Counted from the stretch's first letter, positions 1 through 7,085 are shown. The stretch is DNA of 27,852 bases from CAYNSX01 sp964400165 (GCA_964400165.1 CAYNSX010000033.1:1-27852), one strand, 5' to 3'. Notes: a model not told the origin generated them from the sequence alone. Numbers and translations are program-made.

Positions 1-148
1 GCAGGCGCTCCTCGTAATCGCGGATGATGCCCAGCCGCCCCTCCGCCTTGCGCAATTTGACGGACGACACCGTCTTCATCGCCCGGCAGATTTGCTGGAT
101 GTTCTTGACGGATTGGATCTTCCGCCGGATATCGCGGGTGGACAGCAT
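1..148 (-). CDS. atpG: ATP synthase gamma subunit, N-terminal fragment (runs off the window)
   Basis: Only the first 49 codons are present; the gene continues beyond base 1. The gamma subunit is the central rotor shaft of F1, linking the c-ring to catalysis in the alpha/beta hexamer. The visible start reads MLSTRDIRRKIQSVKNI and goes on with QQICRAMKTVSSVKL, the conserved N-terminal helix of the family (usual form: 'ikrRI+SvkNtqKITkAMkmVaaaKl'). Cys-Arg-Ala-Met stands where Thr-Lys-Ala-Met is usual. The ATG at 148-146 lies 3 bases after the atpA stop, as expected for the atpA-atpG order. Identification rests on this short conserved helix and on the gene order, and both agree. Confidence 0.9.
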   Translation of the reverse strand, partial: MLSTRDIRRKIQSVKNIQQICRAMKTVSSVKLRKAEGRLGIIRDYEERL

Positions 149-151
149 CGG

Positions 152-1690
152 CTAGGCGGCCACCGCCGCGGCGCCTGCGGTCTTGGTCTTGAAGTCGGCG
201 GCGAATTCGTCGATAGCGCGGCGCAGGAGGTCCTGGTGCGCGTCGGAGAAGTCGCCGGTCTCCTTGATGCTGCGCGGGATGTCGGGATAGCGCTCGTGGA
301 CGAACGCCACCAGTTGTTCGGTGAATGGGCGCACGACATCGAGCGCCAGGTCGTCGAGGTAGCCCTGCGTGCCGGCGAAGAGTTGGATGACCTGGTCGTT
401 GGCCTCGAGCGGCTGGTATTGCGGCTGCTTGAGGAGTTCGACGAGGTGCTGGCCGCGGTTCAGCTGGTCGCGGGTCGCCTTATCGAGCTCGGCGGCGAAC
501 TGCGCGAAGGCGCGCAGTTCATAGTAGTAGGCGAGGTCGAGGCGGAGCATCCCCGCCACCTTCTTCATCGCCCGGATTTGGGCATCGCCGCCGACGCGGG
601 AGACGGAAATGCCCACATTCATCGCGGGCCGGACACCGGCGAAGAAAAGTTCCGGCTCCAGATAAATCTGCCCGTCGGTGATGGAAATGACATTGGTCGG
701 GATGTACGCGGCGTAGTCGCCGAGTTGCGTCTCGATGATGGGCAATGCGGTGAGCGAGCCGCCGCCGCGCTCGTTGCTCAATTTCGCGGCGCGCTCGAGC
801 AGGTGCGCGTGGAGGTGGAAGATGTCGCCCGGGTAGGCCTCGCGGCCCGGCGGGCGGCGCAGAAGCAGCGAGAGTTCGCGGTAGGCCTGGGCGTGCTTGG
901 TGAGGTCGTCGTAGACGATGAGGGCGTGCTGGCCCTTGTCGCGGAAATATTCGCCCATCGAGGCGCCGGCGAAGGGCGCCAGGTATTGCATCGGCGCCGG
1001 GTCGCTGGCGCTGGCGGCGACGACGGTGGTGTATTCCATCGCGCCGAAGGACTCGAGCGTGGTGACGACGCGGGCGACCGTGGACTGCTTCTGGCCGATG
1101 GCGACATAGATGCAGAAGCAATCCTTCCCCTTCTGATTGATGATTGTGTCGACGCCGATGGCCGTCTTGCCGGTCTGCCGGTCGCCGATGATGAGTTCGC
1201 GCTGGCCGCGGCCGATGGCGGTCATGGCGTCGATGGACTTGACGCCGGTCTGCAGCGGCTCGCAGACGGGCTGGCGCTCGATGACGCTCGGCGAGTGCGT
1301 TTCGATGGGGATGGTCGTCTCGGCCGGGATCGGGCCCTTGCCGTCAATCGGCAAGCCGAGCGCATTGACGACGCGCCCGAGCATCGCCGGGCCGGCGGGC
1401 ACTTGCACGATGCGGCCGGTGGTTCGCGCCAGGTCGCCTTCTTTGATGCCCTCGCCGGAACCGAGGAGGATGCAGCCGACATGGTCCTCTTCGAGGTTGA
1501 GGGCCAGGCCGAAGACCTCGCCGGGGAATTCGATGAGTTCGCCCGCCATGCAGTCGCTCAAGCCGTAGACGAGCGCGATGCCGTCGCCCACCTGGAGCAC
1601 CGGGCCGACGCCGACGGTCTTGAGTTCCTCGCCGAACTGGGCGAGTTGCTGCTTGAGGATGGCGCTGATTTCCTGCGGTTCGATTCTCAT
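152..1690 (-). CDS. atpA: ATP synthase F1 subunit alpha
   Basis: Non-catalytic nucleotide-binding subunit of the F1 hexamer, which lends an arginine finger to the catalytic beta site. The protein has 512 residues, close to the usual 500-515. Seen in order: N-terminal beta-barrel (about 25-92), Walker A GDRQTGKT at 169-176, Walker B-like LIVYDD at 257-262, the DIFHLHAHLLERAAKL stretch at 289-304, and the signature PAMNVGISVSRVGGDAQ with arginine finger R365. Two small departures from the usual sequence: HLHAHLLER instead of the common YLHSRLLER, and VGGDAQ instead of VGSAAQ. The ATG overlaps the atpH stop by 4 bases (1687-1690), so the two are probably translationally coupled. The C-terminal tail is Ala-rich. 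Confidence 0.98.
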   Translation of the reverse strand: MRIEPQEISAILKQQLAQFGEELKTVGVGPVLQVGDGIALVYGLSDCMAGELIEFPGEVFGLALNLEEDHVGCILLGSGEGIKEGDLARTTGRIVQVPAGPAMLGRVVNALGLPIDGKGPIPAETTIPIETHSPSVIERQPVCEPLQTGVKSIDAMTAIGRGQRELIIGDRQTGKTAIGVDTIINQKGKDCFCIYVAIGQKQSTVARVVTTLESFGAMEYTTVVAASASDPAPMQYLAPFAGASMGEYFRDKGQHALIVYDDLTKHAQAYRELSLLLRRPPGREAYPGDIFHLHAHLLERAAKLSNERGGGSLTALPIIETQLGDYAAYIPTNVISITDGQIYLEPELFFAGVRPAMNVGISVSRVGGDAQIRAMKKVAGMLRLDLAYYYELRAFAQFAAELDKATRDQLNRGQHLVELLKQPQYQPLEANDQVIQLFAGTQGYLDDLALDVVRPFTEQLVAFVHERYPDIPRSIKETGDFSDAHQDLLRRAIDEFAADFKTKTAGAAAVAA

Positions 1691-2238
1691 CGCGTCACCC
1701 GTGCCTCCCTCATCAGATTGCGGGCCGCCTGCAGCCGCGAGCGGGCCGAGGCGTCAATCACCTGGTCGCCGATGCGCACCACCAGTCCCGCCACCAAGCC
1801 GGGGTCGGCGTGCAGTTGCAGGCGCACTTTCTTGCCGCTGACGCGTTCGAGCGCGGCGCGCAGCGCCTGCTCCTGCTCACGCGTCGCGGCGACAACCAAG
1901 GTCACTTCGGCGTTGATCTGGCCGCGCGCAGCATCGGCGAGGCGGATGAACTCGTCGAGACTGTCGGCGAGCACCGCGATGCGGCGGCGTTCGACGAGCA
2001 GAATCAGGTAGTGCAGCGTCGTCTCGCTGACGCGGGACTCGAGCAGCCGGCGCACCTGTTCCACCTTCCGCGCCGTGCGGATGCGCGGGTGGCTCAACAA
2101 GGTCATAAAGCCGGTGTCGCCCCACAGCGCGTCGACGACGGCGCGCATCTCCGCTTCGACCACGTCCACCTCGTTGCGGGCGGCGGCGACGCCGAAGAGC
2201 GCCTCGGCATAGCGGCGGGCGACCTTGCGATCAGCCAT
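1687..2238 (-). CDS. atpH: ATP synthase F1 subunit delta
   Basis: Peripheral stalk subunit that ties the top of F1 to the b dimer. At 183 residues it has the family's usual length. The start, MADRKVARRYAEALFGVA, matches the conserved 'A+rYAkALf' opening of the N-terminal helical bundle. The central LLxLLVERRRIAVL segment and the C-terminal GLVAGLVVRIGDQVIDASARSRL (the usual 'igGl+I+iGd+viDgSv+~+L') are the two diagnostic family motifs. The gene overlaps atpF by 8 bases upstream and atpA by 4 bases downstream. Gene order and motifs leave little doubt. Confidence 0.96.
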   Translation of the reverse strand: MADRKVARRYAEALFGVAAARNEVDVVEAEMRAVVDALWGDTGFMTLLSHPRIRTARKVEQVRRLLESRVSETTLHYLILLVERRRIAVLADSLDEFIRLADAARGQINAEVTLVVAATREQEQALRAALERVSGKKVRLQLHADPGLVAGLVVRIGDQVIDASARSRLQAARNLMREARVTR

Positions 2239-2743
2239 CGATCTTCACGGAACCGGTGGCGGCGAGTTCGCGGATGGTCTCGTCGATCAAGCGGCGTTGC
2301 GTGGCGTCATCGAGCGTGCGCCGCAGCGCCTTGGCGGCCACGGATGTCACAAGATCGGCCGTATGGTCCCGCAACTCGATGAGCGCCTGCTGTTTAGCGT
2401 AGGTGATTTCCTGCTTGGCGCGCTCGATCATGGCGGTGCGCTCGGCCTCGGTGTCGGCCAGGATGCGCTTGCCGGCCTCGGTCGCCTCACGGACGGCCTG
2501 ATGGACGCGGTCGCGGTGCTCGTCCTCGATGCGGGCCAGCCGTTCCAGCAGCGCGGTGCGGAATTGCTCCGCCTCCTCGCGTTCGCGGACGGCGCGGTCG
2601 TGCGCCTCCTGGATCTGGTCCTCGCGCTGTTTGACCATCGCCGCCACCTTGTCCCACCCGAACTTGCGGATGATCCAGACGAGCAGGACAAAGGCGATCA
2701 GGTTGAGCAGGACCGCCTTCGGATCGAGTTCGAGAAAGCCCAC
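2231..2743 (-). CDS. atpF: ATP synthase Fo subunit b
   Basis: Membrane-anchored peripheral stalk subunit. The 170-residue protein has a short lead (MGFLELDPKAV), one hydrophobic helix at about 10-25 (LLNLIAFVLLVWIIRKFG), then a long charged coiled coil (about 35-140) rich in Glu, Arg and Ala, ending in a delta-binding region (LVTSVAAKALRRTLDD...). This is the standard single-copy b architecture. No b' gene is present, so a b homodimer is expected. It lies 6 bases downstream of atpE and overlaps atpH by 8 bases. Confidence 0.95.
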   Translation of the reverse strand: MGFLELDPKAVLLNLIAFVLLVWIIRKFGWDKVAAMVKQREDQIQEAHDRAVREREEAEQFRTALLERLARIEDEHRDRVHQAVREATEAGKRILADTEAERTAMIERAKQEITYAKQQALIELRDHTADLVTSVAAKALRRTLDDATQRRLIDETIRELAATGSVKIDG

Positions 2744-2749
2744 GCGGGG

Positions 2750-3016
2750 CTAGCCTCCCAGTTTCGACAAGATGTCGGTGGTCTGCGGCAGGCGGCTCTG
2801 CAGTCCGGCCCAGACGAGCAGCGAGTAGATGAGCAGCGTTTCGATGAACGCCAGACCGATGATCATCATAATGAGCAGCCGGCCGTGGTGCTCCGGCTGG
2901 CGCGCCGAGCCCTCCAGCGCGGCGGCGATGGCGCGGCCCATGCCGAACGCCCCGCCGAATGCGGCGATGGGCACGGCCAGCGCCACGCCGATCGCAATGC
3001 CGAAGAAATACAACAT
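2750..3016 (-). CDS. atpE: ATP synthase Fo subunit c (rotor ring proteolipid)
   Basis: Forms the ion-translocating c-ring. The 88-residue hairpin has two hydrophobic helices (about 3-34 and 46-72) joined by the polar loop EGSARQPE. The ion-binding carboxylate is Glu59 in GLAFIETLLIY on helix 2. In sodium-type rings a Gln sits on helix 1 and a Ser-Thr pair follows the Glu (Q...EST). Here the aligned helix-1 position is Met25 and the Glu is followed by Thr-Leu, so proton coupling is inferred. The ribosome binding site GAGGAGGG lies 6 bases before the ATG and is the strongest in the operon, which fits the high copy number of c. A 41-base gap separates it from atpB. Confidence 0.97.
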   Translation of the reverse strand: MLYFFGIAIGVALAVPIAAFGGAFGMGRAIAAALEGSARQPEHHGRLLIMMIIGLAFIETLLIYSLLVWAGLQSRLPQTTDILSKLGG

Positions 3017-3057
3017 ACGCTTCCCTCCTCAATCAGAATGGGTGATGACAGCGGACA

Positions 3058-3915
3058 TCAGTGGTGCGCCTCGTCGCTCGCAGTGACCAACGACACGAAC
3101 ACCGCCGCGAGCAGACTGAACACCAGTGCCTGAATCGCGCCGAGCAGCACGCCCAGGAGCATCATCGGGAACTGGAACGGAATCGGCGGCCCGAACCGGA
3201 ATTTGCCGGCGTGAAACATCGTGAGCAGCGGGATGGACATGCCGGTCAGGACGGCGATGGCGGTCTCTTTGCCGAACATATTGCCGGCGAGACGCACGGC
3301 GAGCGCAAAGTGGCGCGCCAAGAAGCCGATGAGTTCGAGCACCGCGAAGAACAGCCCGATGGGGATGAAGACGGGCCACATATACCACTTTGGTTTCGCC
3401 GTCGCGACCGGGCCGGCGAAGTGCAGGAGAAAGTGAAACAGGCCGGTCTCGCGGATGCCGGCGTAGACCACCATCACGAACACGGCAAGCGCCAGCGCGA
3501 CGGTCGTGTTGAGTTCGGCAGTCGCCGCCTTCATGCCGGGCACCAGGCCCATCATATTCATCACGAAAATGTAGAGAAACAAAATGCCGATCATCGGCAG
3601 GTACCGCTGGCCGCGGGGGCCGACGATTTCGGCGAAGAAGCCGTTGAGCCCGACGACGGTGTACTCGAAGAAACTCTGCGCGCCGCGCGGGATGAGCGTC
3701 ATCCGGCGCGTCGCCACGCGCATAAACACCAACAGCAGGATGCCGGCCAGCGAAGCGAAAACGACCGACTCGGGGACCCATCCTTCGTGGCCTGGAGTTT
3801 GGCCATGCACATGCATAATTGGCCTGCCCGCCACATCGATGTGCGCGAGGAATTGCAAGAAGGAGCCGTGCAGTTCCTCGGGGGCGCTGCTCGCGGCGGC
3901 GGCTTCGTGGTCCAT
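3058..3915 (-). CDS. atpB: ATP synthase Fo subunit a
   Basis: Stator channel subunit that passes protons to and from the c-ring. It has 285 residues with 5-6 hydrophobic helices. The essential arginine is R208 in FALAVRLAGNMFG (E. coli R210), and the partner glutamine is Q262 in LGAIQALVFSLL (E. coli Q252). A His-rich periplasmic lead (about 12-45) and a loop containing ATAKPKWYMW are present. The ATG directly abuts the atpI stop with no gap, so translation probably depends on atpI. Motif identity is clear. The exact start is chosen for the junction with atpI; an internal Met at about residue 34 is less likely. Confidence 0.96.
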   Translation of the reverse strand: MDHEAAAASSAPEELHGSFLQFLAHIDVAGRPIMHVHGQTPGHEGWVPESVVFASLAGILLLVFMRVATRRMTLIPRGAQSFFEYTVVGLNGFFAEIVGPRGQRYLPMIGILFLYIFVMNMMGLVPGMKAATAELNTTVALALAVFVMVVYAGIRETGLFHFLLHFAGPVATAKPKWYMWPVFIPIGLFFAVLELIGFLARHFALAVRLAGNMFGKETAIAVLTGMSIPLLTMFHAGKFRFGPPIPFQFPMMLLGVLLGAIQALVFSLLAAVFVSLVTASDEAHH

Positions 3916-4308
3916 CTAGCGGGCGGCCATCCGGCGCTCGACGCGGAGCCCACCGATGGCGGCCGCCACCGGCCCGACGAGGGCGCCCAGCGCGGCGGCG
4001 AGCGGCGAAGCGTTCAAACGCACGAGCAGCATCGCCAGGGCGACGAGGACAGGCAATTTGATGAACAGCAACACGAGAGCAACGCGCGTGCCGCTGCCCG
4101 GGACGGGCGAGCGGCCCAGAAAGTAGCCGGTGGTCAGGCCGAGACTAAAGAAGATGAGCAGGACGCCGCCGAGGAAGCCGACCAGCGCGGGCACACCGAA
4201 AAGAAGCGATACCACGGCCCCCAGCCCCGCGGTGAGCAGGGCCGCCTGGCGCGTCGCGCGCAGCCACGCGCGCACCACCATGTCGTCGCGCAGGTGTTCA
4301 GTCAACAA
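3916..4308 (-). CDS. atpI: AtpI-like ATP synthase assembly protein
   Basis: A 130-residue membrane protein with four predicted helices (about 20-40, 44-65, 75-97, 100-120) located just upstream of atpB. In other bacteria AtpI is a small four-helix protein at this place that helps c-ring assembly or stability. The sequence itself is poorly conserved (MLTEHLRDDMVVRAWLRATR..., ending GGLRVERRMAAR), so the call rests on topology, length and position. Its start overlaps the end of the atpZ-like gene by 11 bases, and its stop abuts the atpB start. Confidence 0.75.
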   Translation of the reverse strand: MLTEHLRDDMVVRAWLRATRQAALLTAGLGAVVSLLFGVPALVGFLGGVLLIFFSLGLTTGYFLGRSPVPGSGTRVALVLLFIKLPVLVALAMLLVRLNASPLAAALGALVGPVAAAIGGLRVERRMAAR

Positions 4309-4516
4309 AGTGGCGCATCACCAACCGGAAGATTTCGAGGAAGCCCGCGGCGACGCCCACCAGCAGTCCCCCCATCGTGCACCAGGGCGCCGTGCCGAGC
4401 CAGCGGTCGAGAAACCAACCGAGGCCGGCGCCGATGCCGGTGGCCGCAACGAGCACTAAGCCCAGACTCGCGGCGAGGCCCATCCGACGCCAGTCGTTGG
4501 GAGGCTCCGGGTTCAT
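4298..4516 (-). CDS. atpZ: AtpZ-like small membrane protein, first gene of the atp operon
   Basis: A 72-residue protein with two hydrophobic helices (about 12-33 and 45-66) separated by GWFLDRWLGTAPW. The pattern GxGxGLGWFLDRWLGT..P...GGLLVGVAAGFLEIFRLV is typical of the AtpZ family (F0F1-ATPase-associated subunit, proposed to work with AtpI, possibly in Mg/Ca handling). I chose the ATG at 4516 because it has a GGGAGA ribosome site 7 bases upstream. A longer open frame reaches 4681 but would cross the promoter at 4580-4609. It overlaps atpI by 11 bases. Confidence 0.8.
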   Translation of the reverse strand: MNPEPPNDWRRMGLAASLGLVLVAATGIGAGLGWFLDRWLGTAPWCTMGGLLVGVAAGFLEIFRLVMRHFVD

Positions 4517-4556
4517 CACCGTCTCTCCCACTCCGCACGCGAGACCGGTGAGCGTT

Positions 4557-4573
4557 GCCTCGGGTCCCGAGGC
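4557..4573 (-). promoter_or_regulatory. 5'-terminal mRNA hairpin of the atp operon
   Basis: A perfect inverted repeat, GCCTCGG-GAC-CCGAGGC on the minus strand. It begins 6 to 7 bases downstream of the -10 box at 4580-4585, so it would form the very 5' end of the atp transcript. Such end hairpins are known to shield mRNA from 5'-end-dependent decay (as in E. coli ompA). The role here is inferred. Confidence 0.45.
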
Positions 4574-4579
4574 GGCGGC

Positions 4580-4609
4580 ATGGTAGCACCGGCGTTGCGG
4601 GCGAGTCAA
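4580..4609 (-). promoter_or_regulatory. Sigma-70-type promoter of the atp operon
   Basis: Minus strand: -35 TTGACT (4609-4604), an 18-base spacer, -10 TACCAT (4585-4580) with an extended TG one base upstream (TGCTACCAT). Expected transcription start about 4573, giving a leader of about 57 bases to the atpZ ATG at 4516. This is the best promoter match in the window. Confidence 0.65.
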
Positions 4610-4656
4610 CGCCGGGCGCCCCCGGTGAGCGCCGATGGGTAAGCGGGAAACGAGCG

Positions 4657-4665
4657 TGGTAGACT
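4657..4665 (+). promoter_or_regulatory. Possible extended -10 promoter of the DUF151 gene
   Basis: TGGTAGACT has the TGnTAnnnT form of an extended -10 box and ends 18 bases before the ATG at 4684. I see no good -35 hexamer 16-18 bases upstream. The inferred start falls close to the GTGGAG ribosome site at 4670-4675. Confidence 0.35.
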
Positions 4666-4683
4666 CATTGTGGAGCGACACGC

Positions 4684-5154
4684 ATGAACGACATCGAGAT
4701 GGAAGTGGACAGCGTGCGCATCGACACGAACAACCTGCCGCTGGTGCTCCTGCGCGAGCGGAACGGCGACCGCGTCTTGCCGGTGTGGATCGGCCCCGCC
4801 GAAGCGGTGTCCATCAACCAGGCGCTCGAGGGCGAAGAGCCGCCGCGGCCGATGACGCACGACCTCATCCGCCAGATCCTCGGCGACCTGCAGGCGCGGG
4901 TCGAGCGAGTGGTCATCCGCGCCGTCGAAGGCGACACCTTCTTCGCCTCACTGTTTATCGCGGTGCCAGACGGCCAGCGGCGCGAGATTGACTGCCGGCC
5001 GAGCGACGGCATTGCCGTCGCCCTCCGCACCGAAGCGCCGATCTACATTCACGCCGACCTGCTCGACCGGATTGCGAAAGAACGCGCGGAGATGGAAGCG
5101 CGGCAGCGCGAGGGGCGCGTCGTGCTTGATCCGGGGAACAGCACCATCCACTAG
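4684..5154 (+). CDS. Bifunctional nuclease family protein (DUF151/BFN domain)
   Basis: A 156-residue cytoplasmic protein made of one DUF151/BFN domain. Diagnostic motifs are LPVWIGPAEAVSINQALEGEEPPRPMTHDLI (about 32-62) and IDCRPSDGIAVALRTEAPIYIH (about 102-123). A plant homologue was reported to have DNase and RNase activity, and an archaeal structure is known, but the bacterial role is unsettled. The last 30 residues are charged and probably helical. It stands alone: it diverges from the atp operon and converges on the gene at 5164. The ATG is supported by a GTGGAG site 8 bases upstream. Confidence 0.88.
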   Translation: MNDIEMEVDSVRIDTNNLPLVLLRERNGDRVLPVWIGPAEAVSINQALEGEEPPRPMTHDLIRQILGDLQARVERVVIRAVEGDTFFASLFIAVPDGQRREIDCRPSDGIAVALRTEAPIYIHADLLDRIAKERAEMEARQREGRVVLDPGNSTIH

Positions 5155-5167
5155 CGCCGGGCGCTAG
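5151..5167. terminator. Palindrome across two converging stop codons
   Basis: CTAGCGC-CGG-GCGCTAG forms a perfect 7-bp stem with a 3-base loop. Its left arm holds the TAG stop of the DUF151 gene (5152-5154) and its right arm the TAG stop of the minus-strand gene (5164-5166). It could form a hairpin at the 3' end of both transcripts. No T-run follows on either strand, so it is not a classic intrinsic terminator. Confidence 0.4.
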
Positions 5168-5910
5168 GGCATCGCGAACGAGTACGGCTGAATCTTCCAG
5201 GTCTCGTTTTCGAGCACCGCCACGATGAACCCGTCCACGCGGTAGGGTATCTTGGCAACTCCGGCGTCATAACGCACCTTCACCTGCACATCGATGCGCA
5301 CTTCGCCGTTCTCCAGTTCCTTGGAAGTGACCGACATGCTGTGCACGGTGACCTTGGTGAGCGGCTGCAAGTCGTTCAACCAGTCGTAGGTCATCGCTTG
5401 CACGGTGGGGTAGTCGCCGCGCTTCCAGGCGTTGAGGTAATCCCGCACCACTTGCTCGACTTCGCCTTCGTACTGCTTGCCGTTCCGGTCCGAGCGGGTG
5501 GGGGGGACGATGGCGCCGGGCAGGTCGTCGTACCACGAGATGTGCTTGACGAGCCACGGCTGTCCGGGTTTGCGGTGCAGATAGACGATGCCGTTGTGCG
5601 GGAAGCCCGGGCGGGCGACGCCGCCGTTGAAGGGCACATAGGCGCGCAGCGTCGGGCCGCTGGTGACGCTGGGCGTGGTCAGTCCTGGCATCCCGGCAAA
5701 CGGGTAGGCGCCGAAGCGCAGCGGCACGGCAGCAGGCACCAGGGATTCGAGGGTCGGCTTGTCGCCGGCCACGAGGGCGATGAGGAAGCGCTGCGCGGAG
5801 GCCTCGGCGCCGGGCACCTTGTCGCCCGTCTGCGCGCGCACGGAGATGACGATCCCGAGAGTGACGGCGGTTGCGGCGACGAGTCGCGCCGCGGTCTGCG
5901 ATCGAGTCAC
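5164..5910 (-). CDS. Secreted protein of unknown function
   Basis: A 248-residue protein with an N-terminal signal peptide (MTRSQTAARLVAATAVTLGI... cleaved near VRA-QT, residue about 26). I chose the GTG at 5910 because GAGGAAGG lies 5 bases upstream; the TTG at 5925 would put the start inside that ribosome site. The mature part has two halves: a first (about 30-140) with KPGQPWLVKHISWYDD near its end, and a second (about 150-248) reading YEGEVEQVVRDYLNAWKRGDYPTV and ending in WKIQPYSFAMP. The 'V..YL.AWk.GDy.ta..m' pattern is common in NTF2-like/SnoaL-like folds, so a pair of such domains is possible. Function unknown. It lies 60 bases after the MazG-like gene and may be in the same operon. 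Confidence 0.7.
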   Translation of the reverse strand: MTRSQTAARLVAATAVTLGIVISVRAQTGDKVPGAEASAQRFLIALVAGDKPTLESLVPAAVPLRFGAYPFAGMPGLTTPSVTSGPTLRAYVPFNGGVARPGFPHNGIVYLHRKPGQPWLVKHISWYDDLPGAIVPPTRSDRNGKQYEGEVEQVVRDYLNAWKRGDYPTVQAMTYDWLNDLQPLTKVTVHSMSVTSKELENGEVRIDVQVKVRYDAGVAKIPYRVDGFIVAVLENETWKIQPYSFAMP

Positions 5911-5970
5911 GACGACCTTCCTCAAAGCGGCATCAGTGTACCGCGGACATTATCCCCCGCGCCAAGCGAT

Positions 5971-6258
5971 TTATGGCGCGCAGCCGCAGGGCGTTGTGCG
6001 GCACTTGGGACACCCGGCGCCATAGCGCGCCGCAACCGCTTTATCCAGTCTGACTCCCGAAAGCGTGGCGAGGATGCTCAACCAGGCGAAAACATCGGCG
6101 AATTCTTCGCGCTGCGCGGCCGGGTCGCCCCGGCGGAGCGCCCGGGCCAGTTCGCCGACTTCCTCGACGAACCACTGGACATTCCCCCCCATCCCGCGGG
6201 CGGCGTCGCGCGTCAAATAGATGGCTTCGATCTGCTGCTGCGCTTCAGCGAGGGTCAT
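5971..6258 (-). CDS. MazG-like NTP pyrophosphohydrolase with C-terminal Cys cluster
   Basis: All-alpha NTP pyrophosphohydrolase of the short MazG-like type, which cleaves NTPs or dNTPs to NMP and pyrophosphate with Mg2+. The 95-residue protein has the metal-binding EVGE (33-36) and EFAD (52-55) pairs in WFVEEVGELARAL and EEFADVFAWL. The C-terminus YGAGCPKCRTTPCGC carries C83-x2-C86-x4-C91-x-C93, a probable metal site that I recall from other short MazG-like proteins. The ATG at 6258 overlaps the SAM hydrolase stop by 14 bases; the longer open frame to 6348 adds residues with no family similarity. Likely a house-cleaning enzyme; the true substrate is unknown. Confidence 0.82.
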   Translation of the reverse strand: MTLAEAQQQIEAIYLTRDAARGMGGNVQWFVEEVGELARALRRGDPAAQREEFADVFAWLSILATLSGVRLDKAVAARYGAGCPKCRTTPCGCAP

Positions 6259-7060
6259 CCATCGCTCCTTCGATGACGGGTTCCAAGCGCACTTCGGCGC
6301 CCAGCGCCAAGCCGAGCGCCTCGTCGGCGCGGCCCTCCACCACGGCAATCTCCACGAAGCCCCCGCTGCTCATCAGCGCGACCGGCGTCCCGCGCGGGGC
6401 CACGGCGTAGGTGCGGACGAAGGACTGAATCTGCCTCCCGGCCGCCATCACCCGGAAGGCGTCGCCGATGGTGTCGGGCAACTGGCCGGCGCGGATGTTG
6501 GTAATGCAGTTGCCGAAGCGGTCAATGTGCCAGACGATGCCGACGAGCACGCCCGCCTCCCGTGTCGTCGGCGGGATCGGCGTCACGCTCGGGTCGGCGA
6601 TGGCCGGGCCGAGGGCGGCCACCAGGCCGCCGCCGGCCAGTACGGCGGTGGCCGGGGCGAACAGGTCGCGCCCGTGAAAGGTCGGGCTGACGGGCTGCCG
6701 CGCATAGGTGCCGCCATCGAGGCGTGCCGCTTCGCTCCAGCCGCGCTCGGCGAGCACATAGCCGAAGACGCCGTTGTCGGGCCCAACGAGGAACTGGTCG
6801 CCGCAGGCGACGGCGATGCCGCGCCGCGGGCCGCCGACGCCCGGGTCGACGACGACGAGGTGCACGGTCTTCGGGGGGAAGTAGGGGATGGCGCCGAGCA
6901 GGAAGTAGGCCGCCGCGGGCGGGTCGAAGGGCGGCAGGTCATGTGTGAGGTCGATGACCGCAATGCCAGGCGCCCGGCTGGTGAGGACGCCCTTCACCGC
7001 CGCGACATAGGAGTCGCGCGTGCCGAAGTCGGTAGTCAGCGTGATCAGGCGAGTCGCCAT
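6245..7060 (-). CDS. SAM hydrolase / SAM hydroxide adenosyltransferase (DUF62)
   Basis: Member of the DUF62 family, related to fluorinase and chlorinase. Characterised prokaryotic members use water or hydroxide to split S-adenosylmethionine into adenosine and methionine. The 271-residue length is normal. Motifs: LTTDFGTRDSYV (8-19, SAM-binding Asp11), VVDPGVGGPRRG (71-81), GPDNGVFGY (93-101), FHGRDLFAPATA (128-139), and the C-domain HIDRFGNCITNI (178-189). The Asp-Arg-His catalytic set of the hydrolase type is in place as D72, R79 and H129, which argues against a halogenase. The start at 7060 gives the conserved MATRLITLTTDFG. The gene diverges from the GNAT gene and heads the MazG-like gene. 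Confidence 0.92.
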   Translation of the reverse strand: MATRLITLTTDFGTRDSYVAAVKGVLTSRAPGIAVIDLTHDLPPFDPPAAAYFLLGAIPYFPPKTVHLVVVDPGVGGPRRGIAVACGDQFLVGPDNGVFGYVLAERGWSEAARLDGGTYARQPVSPTFHGRDLFAPATAVLAGGGLVAALGPAIADPSVTPIPPTTREAGVLVGIVWHIDRFGNCITNIRAGQLPDTIGDAFRVMAAGRQIQSFVRTYAVAPRGTPVALMSSGGFVEIAVVEGRADEALGLALGAEVRLEPVIEGAMDDPR

Positions 7061-7065
7061 GCGTG

Positions 7066-7085
7066 TGTGACCGTTTCGGGTCACA
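7066..7085. promoter_or_regulatory. Perfect inverted repeat between divergent genes (candidate operator)
   Basis: TGTGACC-GTTTCG-GGTCACA: 7-bp arms with a 6-base centre, lying 5 bases upstream of the SAM hydrolase start and about 38 bases upstream of the preferred GNAT start. It looks like a dimeric regulator site or an mRNA hairpin. It resembles the TGTGA/TCACA half-sites of CRP-type regulators, but the spacing (10 instead of 6 bases) is wrong for CRP. No regulator gene lies nearby. Confidence 0.45.

Noticed and set aside
92..2011. Open frame of 639 codons opposite atpA/atpH
   Set aside because: Shadow of certain ATP synthase genes; no ribosome site or family motif.
2750..3016. Sodium-type c-ring
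   Set aside because: Helix 1 lacks the Gln ligand (Met25 there) and Glu59 is followed by Thr-Leu, so the sodium motif is incomplete.
3061..4551. Open frame of 496 codons opposite atpB/atpI/atpZ
   Set aside because: His/Glu/Arg-rich antisense translation of membrane protein genes; no support.
7066..7085. CRP binding site
   Set aside because: The half-sites look similar, but spacing between TGTGA and TCACA is 10 bases, not 6.
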